Source: Hypoxylon rubiginosum
Lineage: Eukaryota; Ascomycota; Sordariomycetes; Xylariales; Hypoxylaceae
DNA: 64,000 nt
Assembly (NCBI GenBank): GCA_902806565.1
Contig: CADCXA010000006.1
Span: 2,542,001 to 2,606,000 of the forward strand
Direction: 5' to 3'
A program made the position numbers and the translations under genes. Shown piece by piece: positions 35,089-44,147 of this stretch. Each line of letters opens with the position of its first letter. Within the stretch, counting starts at the first letter, position 1. The notes under the pieces were generated by a model, which was given only the letters and a program-made list of their open reading frames with translations, did no database searches and had not been told where the DNA came from.

Positions 35089-36331
35089 GATGGTTTTACG
35101 ACTTTACGGTATGAGGGCTAAGAAAACAAGGGGGAATCGGCGATGCAATCGGGTATTCTATCGAGGAGAGGAAATTCGGTATTATCGAGGCGTCGATTGA
35201 TACAGAGGAAATATGTTCATCGTGAGAAGGATGATTTCGTACACGTAGATGAGATGGTGCACGTAAGGTGAGAAGGTGAAGCGATGCAGATTAGATGGTG
35301 AAGGAAGGATGAAGGCATTCGCTCGCGAAAAAAGAATGACGAGGCCGTCGATGTTTGGCAATAATTGATTGGGCCCTGTTGACCTTGGCTGGGTACCTGG
35401 GAAAGAAAAAAAAATAACACAACACAGGCAGCGCTGGAATTGGATTAAAGGAGTGGAGCTACGTAGCTGGCCTTGGGGGGGGCCTTGGGGATGCTGGCAT
35501 TTACCAGTCAGTCACTGTCAGTAGATAAATAAATCGAATGTACCCTGTACATGTTCGAAAGTAAACATTCCTTCTAGGGGGTAGGTACCTAGCTTGAAGG
35601 AGCCTAGAAAGGTCCAACACACCAACACAGCAAAGCTACAGCAGCTATAAGAGCTACAAGTACATGTAGCTACAAATAGCTCCAAGCAGCCACAGCAACC
35701 AAACTCGGCGGAAGCTAACAAACACTGTTTTGGAAACGCTAAGACCATCCGATATTCTTCCACCTGAGATCTGCACAGAGTTCTCGCCGTTTACGGACGG
35801 TTCAAGTGCTTTGCAGCTGTCACCCGGCCCGTGCTGCCCGTGCCCTGTCCCGCACAGGCATGAGTTGGTTGACTGGCATAACGAATCTGGGGCAGCCTCT
35901 AAGCTTCTTGGCTTCTTTCCGTCCCTATCCAAGTACCGGGTACTTTGGCGATGACCTCAATATTCTAAATGTTTCCAAGATTCTTAAGAGTCTGCAATTC
36001 GCAATATGGCCAATGCACATCCTATACTCGTTGGCGATCATCATGAAGTTTCCATTATTCTGCTAATACCACAACCTGCACCAATGCACTTTTAATAAGA
36101 GGACACTTTGCCACGCTTCAAAGTGTTCACGTTCACGTCTAATCTAATTACTCAAAGTATTCATGATATACCCACAAGAAATGTCTATCTATCGATACGC
36201 CAACAGACGTCGGGGGCATCAATTGCTTGGTTCTTGATTGTCGCATACCAGCCGAGAACTTCTGCTTTGTGCTCCTTAGCTGATAATGGTCTTGTGTGTA
36301 TAACTAGATACCTATTGAACAAGTGCCCAGC
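35089..36331. other. Divergent region, NUP133 / AFG1 (1.2 kb)
   Basis: Should hold both promoters. Because the AFG1 frame begins without an obvious mitochondrial presequence, an unspliced upstream AFG1 exon could lie between about 36000 and 36320; a CCCAG just before the chosen ATG is a possible acceptor. I could not identify a fitting donor. No other gene is seen. Confidence 0.5.
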
Positions 36332-38362
36332 ATGAGGCGCGGTATCAGTTCCGTTACAATCACAGACCCTTTGGTGAAATATCAGTCACTTCTGGCTACC
36401 GGCATCTGTTCCCCTGATGCTGCCCAGCATAGGCTAGCCATCCATCTTCAAAAGGTCTATCACCGACTCAAGGACTATTCACCCTCGGCTGAGTATCGCA
36501 CGAGGCTAAGAGCCATTACCAATGCCCTTGACCAAAGCAGGAAGAGAAATATTGATGCGTCACATACTCTTGCAGTCGAGAGGCATCCTATCCGACGCAA
36601 CCCCCTTTTTGCGCGATTCTTTGCTCGTCACGAAGGGAAAGATACCCTCGCCTTAATAAGAATCCTGACAAGTTATGAAGAAGCCATTCAAATAGATTCA
36701 CCTCAGGGCCTATTCCTATCAGGTGAAGTAGGCACGGGCAAATCTATGCTTCTCGACCTTCTGGCCGATGGCTTGCCTACGAGTCGAAAGAGGAGATGGC
36801 ATTTCAACACTTTCATGCTATATACATTATCCCAACTAGAGCGTTATCGCAAATCGCACCAACAACTAGATGGTGGCGACCAAGAGTATTCTTTATTGTG
36901 GATGGCGAAAGACATGGCTGAAAAGTCACCAATCCTCTTTTTGGACGAGTTTCAGTTGCCCGACAGAGCAGCAAGCAAGATCCTCAGTAATCTGTTCATT
37001 GCCTTCTTCCAACTAGGCGGTGTCCTCATTGCTTCATCGAATCGCATGCCGGAAGAACTAGAAAAGGCCACCGGCATCGAGTATGTTCCACCTACTGGCG
37101 GCCTCATAGGTCAAGTTCTGGGCTTTAACAAGACTCGCGGGAAAGGGGAATTATTCGGCCCGACAAGCGATTTTGCTTCTTTCCTCGAAGTCTTGAAAGC
37201 AAGATGCGAGTTTTGGCAGATGGAAGGGGGTCAAGACTGGAGGCGTCGCGAGGCTAGTGTGCCGTCACCTCGACGTTCGCAAGCGTCGCAAACACAAACG
37301 CCAGCTGATAGGGGCGTATCTGACGATTTAATATGGGAACTTGAGACTGAGTTACCATCATCGTCTAATACAAACGGGGAAGATGATAGCGAACCTTCTA
37401 GTACGGTTAAAACGCCGAGTAACTACTTGCTCATGAGTGAGACAGATGAGGGTTTATGGACGGAAACACTAAACAGCCTGGCTTCGCTTCCTGCTGGAAA
37501 GGAAATTCCCTGGGAATCCTTAACATTGACTGTATACGGCCGAACTATCACGATTCCGCAGCAGCATGGGGGAATAGTGCGCTGGGATTTTAAGGATTTG
37601 GTGTCTTCTTTTGGGCCGGCGGATTACATCACAGTAGCCTCGACGTTCCATACGTTTATTATCGACGGCGTACCTACTCTAACAATCCTGAAGAAGAATG
37701 AGGCTAGAAGACTCATTACATTATTAGATGCTCTATATGAGGCTCGCTGTAAGCTAGTTATCCGCGCAGAAGCTGGTCCGGATGACCTATTCTTTCCAGA
37801 GACAAAGGCCACCCCGACGCCGTCAAAGCAAGGTAATACACAGGGAGGTGGGAGAGTCGACGAGGACGCCATACACTCGGAGACCATCGCCGAAGCGTAC
37901 CAGGACACGATGTCCCCCTTCAGGCCTAACATATCCTCATATACCGACTCGAGCAACACGGACTACGACCCGGACCAGGATTCGGACTTTGGCGTGGAGC
38001 AGAAGTCCAAGGTAGACTTCAGTAACACGAGCGCGTTCACCGGCGAGGACGAGCGGTTTGCTTATAAGCGCGCGACGAGCAGGCTGTGGGAGCTATGCGG
38101 CGCCCAGTGGCACGCTCGCACGGGTGATTGGTGGCAGCCGCTGCCGCCCGAAGCGCGACATTGGGAGGGCTCGCCGGCTTCGAAGCCGAAGCCGTGGTCG
38201 ATCACGCAGAACGTGTGCGGGGACGATGCTCGGATGGGACCGTCGGTAGAGCTTGAGGAGCCGGCGGGCTTGCAGCGACTCCGCATCGAACACTTTAGGA
38301 AAGTGTTTTCGGGGAGCCAGGGGGAATCTCACGACGACCAGAAGAAAGGGGGCGATCGGTAG
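36332..38362 (+). CDS. AFG1: AFG1-type AAA+ ATPase (LACE1/AFG1L family), mitochondrial
   Basis: Single coding exon of 676 aa from the first ATG after an upstream stop. Typical AFG1 N-terminal block: SSVTITDPLVKYQSLLATG, AAQHRLAIHLQKVYHRLKDY. Walker A is GLFLSGEVGTGKSMLLDLLA, Walker B is SPILFLDEFQLPD, and sensor-1-like VLIASSNRMPEEL follows. After these come YVPPTGGLIGQVLGFNKTRG and the C-terminal SLTVYGRTITIPQQHGGIVR and FGPADYITVASTFHTFIIDG. In yeast and animals AFG1 is an inner-membrane matrix ATPase promoting turnover of cytochrome oxidase subunits. There are low-complexity inserts (about residues 310-370 and 495-565, Ser/Asp-rich) that make it longer than the yeast protein. The presequence is missing or reduced (MRRGISS), which suggests an undetected upstream exon. 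Confidence 0.9.
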   Translation: MRRGISSVTITDPLVKYQSLLATGICSPDAAQHRLAIHLQKVYHRLKDYSPSAEYRTRLRAITNALDQSRKRNIDASHTLAVERHPIRRNPLFARFFARHEGKDTLALIRILTSYEEAIQIDSPQGLFLSGEVGTGKSMLLDLLADGLPTSRKRRWHFNTFMLYTLSQLERYRKSHQQLDGGDQEYSLLWMAKDMAEKSPILFLDEFQLPDRAASKILSNLFIAFFQLGGVLIASSNRMPEELEKATGIEYVPPTGGLIGQVLGFNKTRGKGELFGPTSDFASFLEVLKARCEFWQMEGGQDWRRREASVPSPRRSQASQTQTPADRGVSDDLIWELETELPSSSNTNGEDDSEPSSTVKTPSNYLLMSETDEGLWTETLNSLASLPAGKEIPWESLTLTVYGRTITIPQQHGGIVRWDFKDLVSSFGPADYITVASTFHTFIIDGVPTLTILKKNEARRLITLLDALYEARCKLVIRAEAGPDDLFFPETKATPTPSKQGNTQGGGRVDEDAIHSETIAEAYQDTMSPFRPNISSYTDSSNTDYDPDQDSDFGVEQKSKVDFSNTSAFTGEDERFAYKRATSRLWELCGAQWHARTGDWWQPLPPEARHWEGSPASKPKPWSITQNVCGDDARMGPSVELEEPAGLQRLRIEHFRKVFSGSQGESHDDQKKGGDR

Positions 38363-38636
38363 AATAGAGTTCGAATTCATATTATAGAACAAGCAAAAAG
38401 GATGTGCAAAGCAACCGCAAAGTGAGATGATCTCAGTGCTCTTTAGCATGAACGCCTAGACTCCAATCGCATCTTATGCTAGCCCGTAACGCCGCACATA
38501 TGCATGCGCTCTCATAATCGGTAGAGCTGTCTTATCCACCATACTCCCGTATTTCATCGTACAACTCAACTACAATTTCCGACCGAGTCCAGTCCAGTCC
38601 AGCCTAGTCGAGCCCATCTACCTACCCATCCACCTC

Positions 38637-39422
38637 CTACAAGCTCACGACGCCCGGCGCCCAACTATCCCCGATGCGCCTCATCTCCTCGGCGAACTTG
38701 CGACTCGTGATCCTCTTACCGCCGCCTCCCCCGCCGGGCGGCACGAGCGGCGCGTGCTCGTCCGGATCGTAGAAGGGGTTCTGCAGCAGGCGCACGTACG
38801 CCGTCTGCATGGCGCGGAACACGACGCGCAGCTCCGCCTCCCTAAGGCCGACGCCGCCCCTAAGGCCCGCGCCCGCTCCACCCCCTCCTCCTCCGGCCCC
38901 GATTCCCGCGGAGGAGGAGGGAGCACCACCAGAACCAGAACTACCCGGAGGCAGGCGTCCCCGCATGTCCACGACGGCGACGAACCGGACGCCCGTGTTG
39001 GTCTCGAAGCCGTACGCGGCCAGCCGCTCGTCGACCGCGTGCAGCAGCCCGAAGTCGCCGGACACTATGGGGACGTTACTACCACCACCAGACTGCTGCT
39101 GCTGCGTATTACTGCCGCCGGCGCGCGCGCGGGCCTCGAAGACGTCGAGGGTGCTGCTGAGGAGCAGCGAGAACTGGATGGGCGTGCGCAGGGGCGCGCG
39201 GGTGTTGGTCGCGGCGTCGTAGGACGGGAAGACGGTTATGTGGAGGGGGTTGTTCTGCGGGTTGGTTCGTTGCGTTAGCTCGGATCCGGTAGCATAACAT
39301 AGCAATCGGGTTTTATAGCTAGAAGCGGGAGGATGGAAGAGGGAGGGGAGAAGGAGAAAAAGCATACGTACATTTCGTCCTATGACGCCTAAGCAGGCTA
39401 TCGAGGGTATCGCGGCCGCCAT
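38637..39422 (-). CDS. TCA17: TRAPP-associated sedlin-family protein (TRAPPC2L/Tca17-like)
   Basis: Two exons (intron 39255-39371, 117 bp, phase 0) give 222 aa. Exon 1 codes the first beta strand MAAAIPSIACLGVIGRN, and exon 2 continues NNPLHITVFPSYD, the longin-like start of TRAPPC2L proteins. It goes on with TPIQFSLLLSSTLDVFEARA, the conserved GDFGLLHAVDERLAAYGFET, GVRFVAVVDM and the closing helix RVVFRAMQTAYVRLLQNPFY. These proteins associate with TRAPP complexes that act as GEFs for Rab GTPases at the Golgi. Gly/Ser-rich inserts (GAGGGGGGAGAG; NTQQQQSGGGSN) enlarge it beyond the usual 140-150 residues. The intron keeps frame when unspliced, so gene finders may read through it; the join GRN-NNPL shows that it is an intron. 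Confidence 0.85.
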   Translation of the reverse strand: MAAAIPSIACLGVIGRNVRMLFLLLPSLFHPPASSYKTRLLCYATGSELTQRTNPQNNPLHITVFPSYDAATNTRAPLRTPIQFSLLLSSTLDVFEARARAGGSNTQQQQSGGGSNVPIVSGDFGLLHAVDERLAAYGFETNTGVRFVAVVDMRGRLPPGSSGSGGAPSSSAGIGAGGGGGGAGAGLRGGVGLREAELRVVFRAMQTAYVRLLQNPFYDPDEHAPLVPPGGGGGGKRITSRKFAEEMRRIGDSWAPGVVSL

Positions 39423-39920
39423 TGCCACATGTATGTATGTGCTGCTACCGGCGCTTTGGATTATTACGTTGGAAGTATTGTTGCCGGTAGGTTATCTGGT
39501 GAGGATGAGGATGGATTTACATATGGAAGTTGAGCGTTCTGGCGTTGAAGCTTCTATCGATAAGTATTTCTGAGCTCCGAACTTGCCCCACCCTATTACT
39601 CCTGAGTTGCGTAAAATAGGGGTATATAATAAAGGTAAGAGACGATATACTAAATGTATCAATGACATAAGTAAAATAGACAGTTTATATTTATTATGTA
39701 TTTACAGTATCTACCATAAAATAATATTGATTTTGTACCATTTATCTACCCCTTAGGTACCCAAGGTAGTATTACATCTCTAGACTCTAAAGTGGCTCAC
39801 ATCGGACCAATACGACAACACCTAACTTCGCATTTCATTGCGCTATATTTACATCAACGGCTGTCTCTCACCAGTACCATAAGACTTATACATGTCGTCT
39901 AACGTAGCATCGTATGGACA
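39423..39920. other. Intergenic, sedlin-like promoter / MCT1 3' flank
   Basis: About 500 bp, AT-rich. No reading frame or RNA gene is supported. Confidence 0.5.
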
Positions 39921-41249
39921 CTACTCCTCTTCCTCTCCGAGTGATTCCGTCCTCTCCAGATCCTTTAAAACGTCCTCGATCTCGATAGGGTCTGTGATGG
40001 CCCAGACACCTCCTCCTTTAACGGTGTCCGTACCACGCATGCCGACCTCCTTACCCACGAGGTTCCTGCCGACCTTCCCCGGCCCGATACCGACCCACCT
40101 CCTGACCTTCTGCTCTTGATCTAGGTATTTGATGCTGTCCCACCACCTAACCGTCTCTAGGCATTGCCGTGCTAGAAGGTCTCTCACATCCGCGGCGCTG
40201 CCGAAAGGCCTCGCGCTCACGTTGCTTACGCACTCTAGTCTGCCCGGGAAGGTGATGACATCCTCGCTTTCGCGACCTTTCACTCTACTTTTTCTCGACG
40301 CTAGTTCCCGCATCACATCCACAGCCGGCCTCATAATTGGGCTATGGAACGGGCTGTCGCTATTTAATTGGACCGCCCTAGGGTCATGACCGAGAAACTG
40401 TCGGACGTGAGCTATCAGCTCCTTTATCCTCTGCATGCTTCCACTCAACACGATCTGGTTTTTGCTGTTTACGTTCGCTATAAGCACCTGGTCGATCGGC
40501 TTCATGGAGTCGGCGCTCTCACTTCTCGCGCCCGCACTGCGATACCCCACGAAGTCATCTATCGCCTCGACGAGGGGCTTCAAGTACTCGGGTTCGGTGA
40601 CAACGGCAACCATTCCATATTCGCCGCCGTATTTCTCTTTAGCCCGGCGCGTAGCCTCCGCCATGGCCTCAGCTCGACGGCGCACCATGTACAGCGCGTC
40701 TTCGAACTCCAACACCCCAGCCGCTACCAGGGCTGCAAATTCGCCTAGAGAATGCCCCAGTGACACGTCTGCTCGCTTGGTAACGTCGAATCCGAACTCG
40801 AGCTCGAGGATTCGAATGATGAGGATCGAGGTTGCCATGATAGCGGGCTGGGCGTTGGGTGTCGCGGTCAGCACTCGGCTCGGCCCGTTTTGTATTATGT
40901 CGGATAGTTTGTACCCCATGAGGCTATCGATCTCGTCAATGATGGGTATAGCAGTGCGAGGGAAGGCCTCGAGCCAGGGTGTGAGCATGCCGACTTTCTG
41001 GACTCCTTGGCCTGTAGTAGTAATAGCTTGTCAGCTAAGATCCCCAGGGAGACAAACGCCTACTCTCTCCTAACCTGGAAAGAAGATAGCCGTCCGCGGC
41101 CTTTTCCCCTTTGGCGATGCATAATGTTGATTTCTAGATTGAGATATTGGCAGTAGCTTTGCAGCTAGCTGGTCGAGTGAGCTTAGCCGGCAGTACGCTG
41201 TGCCAACAGAGCGAACTGGCCGGCGCAGTGGGAAGGCAAGCACGCTCAT
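39921..41249 (-). CDS. MCT1: Mitochondrial malonyl-CoA:ACP transacylase (type II FAS)
   Basis: Loads malonyl groups from CoA onto mitochondrial acyl carrier protein for type II fatty acid (lipoate precursor) synthesis. Two exons (intron 41012-41074, branch-like CTGAC) give 421 aa. Exon 1 codes an Arg-rich, acid-poor presequence (MSVLAFPLRRPVRSVGTAYC). The splice rebuilds the entry motif IFFPGQGVQKVGM. The nucleophile serine is in VSLGHSLGEFAAL (GHSLG), preceded by TPNAQPAIMATS with the QPA motif. The catalytic His is in the SDSPFHSPIM segment. The C-terminal substrate region reads VGIGPGKVGRNLV where the family usually has ExGPgkvL. Charged inserts (RSAGARSESADS) are present. A standalone acyltransferase domain with a presequence fits MCT1 rather than a polyketide synthase; no PKS genes are nearby. 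Confidence 0.92.
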
Positions 41250-42153
41250 CGCCGCAAGCCAGCTATAAATGCGCTGCGGCGCTGGATTCTCACGCTCATT
41301 GATATGAATCTCTTGCGAAGGATTTGTACAAGCGGGGTTCGGGAGAAGCTGACGACTACACGAAGAGCTCGGGTCAAAGGGTTGAGGAATTTGAGAGTTC
41401 GAAAGCTTAGATAACTCGTTGTAAATCCCTAGCCCGTGGACCGTGGGGGATGGGGGATGGGGGATTAGGGATTAGGGATTAGGGACCTCGGCCCTTGTAA
41501 GTTGGAACACCAATTGCCAAGCTCCCAGCTGCCAAGGCTCCACCGCGCTTTATTTACCCCGGACTGATGGATAACCGAAAGTATCCGCTAGAACTGTAGT
41601 GCGTAGTTACACATGTATCATAATCTACGTGTAAGGTAGCGATGTTAGGAATCTGAGTTAAGAGATAGACTTGTAAATAAATATAAGTGTCTTTGTTATG
41701 TAGGTAGTAAATATGTAAGCAGTTAACTTCTCACTCTGAGCATAGTAAGCCAGAGCTTTTATTATCGCGATGCTTAATTAATAGCTACACTCGCTGCTAT
41801 TTATATACCAACTCTCGGGGACCCGTCGGAGTTTTAATAGATCAAGTATAAGTCGTATAGCTTAAATCGAGCTCCCACATTCATATGTATGTACTTCTTT
41901 AGCCAGATTCTTCATATTAAAGCGTGATATCGTAATAGCTGTGTTGGAAGATTTCACGATTCCGTATCGTCTTCTGTATTTACATCCGTCACAAGCCAAA
42001 ATTTGAAAAAGACGTAGGTCATATTATTTGATAGTGTAGCTCCCCCTGCTGATCTACGCAGGGTCATCTCCGTAGCGGCTCATAGGCGTACCAGCAACGC
42101 CAATCATGCAATGCAATGTATCCAACCTCAAATGTAACGTCCCCTACGTGCAG
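41250..42153. other. Intergenic, MCT1 promoter / AP-3 mu 3' flank
   Basis: 900 bp. It contains one 7-bp tandem array listed separately and AT-rich DNA. No gene is seen. Confidence 0.5.
41445..41485. repeat. Telomere-like 7-bp tandem array
   Basis: Three GGGGGAT units are followed by two exact TAGGGAT units and a shortened TAGGGA. The G-rich strand is the plus strand. The unit is one base longer than the usual fungal TTAGGG telomere repeat, so this is an interstitial G-rich minisatellite rather than a telomere. Confidence 0.85.
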
Positions 42154-43814
42154 CTAACACCTGACCTCAACTCCCCCCTTGCTGACAGTAAGATATTTGA
42201 CTCCTTTGTACGGCTTAATCCCCTCCCCAAGTCCTCGACTTTTTCTGACGTCAATGAGGATGCTCTCGATTTTGATGCCGCTCGATAACCATCCCTTCAC
42301 TGAAAAGCTGACAGACGCAGAGCTCGGCATTAAAATCTTATTCTGTGCCGCTTTCTTCGCGTCCTTCTCGTCTTCTGTATTTCCCTCGGAGACCTTGGAC
42401 TTGTCCGAGCTGGCTTGGTAAGGCTCATCGTAAGTGTAGTCCTTGCCGAAACCAAACCCATTTATATCCGAATCCTCTTGCACTTCCGTTAGTTGTCCTT
42501 GAACCGTGCATCGGAGCCCGAAGTACGATGACCCAGTTGAAAGCTCCTTGGTTGGTATATGCCATTCTAGCACTTTGTCTGCCAGGTTGAAACTCGCATC
42601 TCCTTTACTCGGCCGGATATCCGGGAGGTTCCTAACTTCTGGAGGTAACGGGACCGACACAACAAGGTCTTGTAGCAACGGCGCGGCCGCCGAACCCGGA
42701 TGCGCTCCCCCAAAGCTTCTTCCTCCTGGGCCTCCTCCCCTCCCAGAAGTTCCGGACATTGAAGAACTAGAAGATGCAAAAGTCTTGTTAATATTTAGTC
42801 GAACTTCAAAGTCAGAGCTGGCTGAACCCAAGCCGGTCTTGACCTCGATGTTCACGGGGAGCTTCAAGCTGTTGGCGCTGAAATTGCCGCTCTTTCCGCT
42901 GGTAAAAGGTAATAGATCTACTTCGTAGCCTGCAAGGATGAAGCGTCCATCTGGAGGTATAAAACTGAGTTCCCCTGGATTGTCTTTCCACCTGTTCAAG
43001 CGCACGCACGGATGGAAAACAGGTAGCTCCATAACGCTTTTCAAGTTGTGTTTTCCTGAAGGTCCTGTGAGGTTTAAGATGATATCTGGAACCCCAGACA
43101 CCTTGGATGTGAAGGCAATAGTACCATTTGCAAACGCAGAAATTGGTCTGCCTGATGGCGCAAGAGTAACTGACAAAGTCTCTACAACGTCGGCGTAGAG
43201 TTCGTTTGATGTATGTCGCACATTTGCTCGTCTCCAAGGCAGCGCCGGCGAGTTTTGGGCATTGAGGGACGTCGTGATTGGATTGTTCGGAGATTTGCCT
43301 GGTAGGTTAATGCTTCCCAATAGTTTCCCTAGGAGACCTTCCACTTCGACCACGTCCCTCAACGCGTTAGGCTCTGTCGTGCTAATGGTTCCGGCATCGC
43401 ACATTTCGGTGAGAAGTTGAGCGACAACATCGTAGTTTGCTTCGATCTTGTGCGCCAATACCGGTGCGCCAAGAAACTCTTCGAGAACATCGATTACACG
43501 ATGGAGGAACTCTAGCACGGGAAGAGGTTCTATCTCCGAAGACGATGTCGCCAAGTAAAGGAGGTTTGCATGTGTAAGGCTAAAGACAAGGGTTGGAGGA
43601 TTGGTATTCGGCAAGTAGATCAGGTTTGGTCTCGGTGGTGGATGCTCGAGATAGAGAGGCAGAAGATGGGTTGCGGAGAGAGGGCGGGAGGTATAGGTAT
43701 GAGAGAGGATCGCACGACTGCATTCCTTGTCAGTTTAATACGTGTTTGATTGGATGTACTGGTAACTGACTTATGCTCATCGTAGATGTGCAGCGCCTCT
43801 ATTACACCGTTCAT
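42154..43814 (-). CDS. APM3: AP-3 adaptor complex mu subunit
   Basis: Medium chain of the AP-3 coat, which carries cargo from the Golgi/endosome to the vacuole. Two exons (intron 43718-43770, GTCAGT donor, CTGAC branch) give 535 aa. Exon 1 codes MNGVIEALHIYDEH, and the splice gives NRAILSHTYTSRPLSATHLL, the longin-like N-terminus. It goes on with LIYLPNTNPPTLVFSLTHAN and YDVVAQLLTEMCDAGTISTT. The mu-homology domain starts near NELYADVVETLSVTLAPSGR, with VSGVPDIILNLTGP, FHPCVRLNRW and ISFIPPDG-like SFIPPDGRFILAGYEVDLLP. The C-terminus contains VSFSVKGWLSSGIKIESILI and ends PYKGVKYLTVSKGGVEVRC. Two low-complexity inserts (SSSSSMSGTSGRGGGPGG and an acidic/Lys stretch) lengthen it. The start is supported by the conserved GVIEAL motif. 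Confidence 0.92.
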
Positions 43815-44147
43815 GGTGGTCGAATTGCGATGAGCATTATTGAGGAAGAATGTTGAGATATGGTCAAGTCAATACTTACTTGGGTAGGTGGTTTAGGTAA
43901 AAAGAATATGATGCCGTCAGCCATTAGAGGGGCATACACTAGAAATACTATGGGGCGACCAGGGCGACTCGCTTTGCTCGCTATAATATTATTATCGATA
44001 AGATTGTATTTGTAGCGTGGGGTCATTTCTTATCCCTTGAACCTGGGAATTTTTTCTAGAGTCCGTGCCATTTTTTCCCCTTCAATTTATCGGAACTATT
44101 GATCGCGAAAATATTTCTATCCGTTTGCTTTTCCTTCCCTTTAAGCA
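43815..44147. promoter_or_regulatory. Bidirectional promoter region, AP-3 mu / MPP10
   Basis: 333 bp between divergent start codons, containing a T-rich pyrimidine stretch just before the MPP10 ATG. The promoter role is inferred from geometry; no specific factor site is claimed. Confidence 0.5.

Noticed and set aside
39921..41249. Acyltransferase domain of a polyketide synthase
   Set aside because: Stands alone, has a mitochondrial presequence, and no KS, ACP or other PKS domains are nearby; MCT1 fits better.
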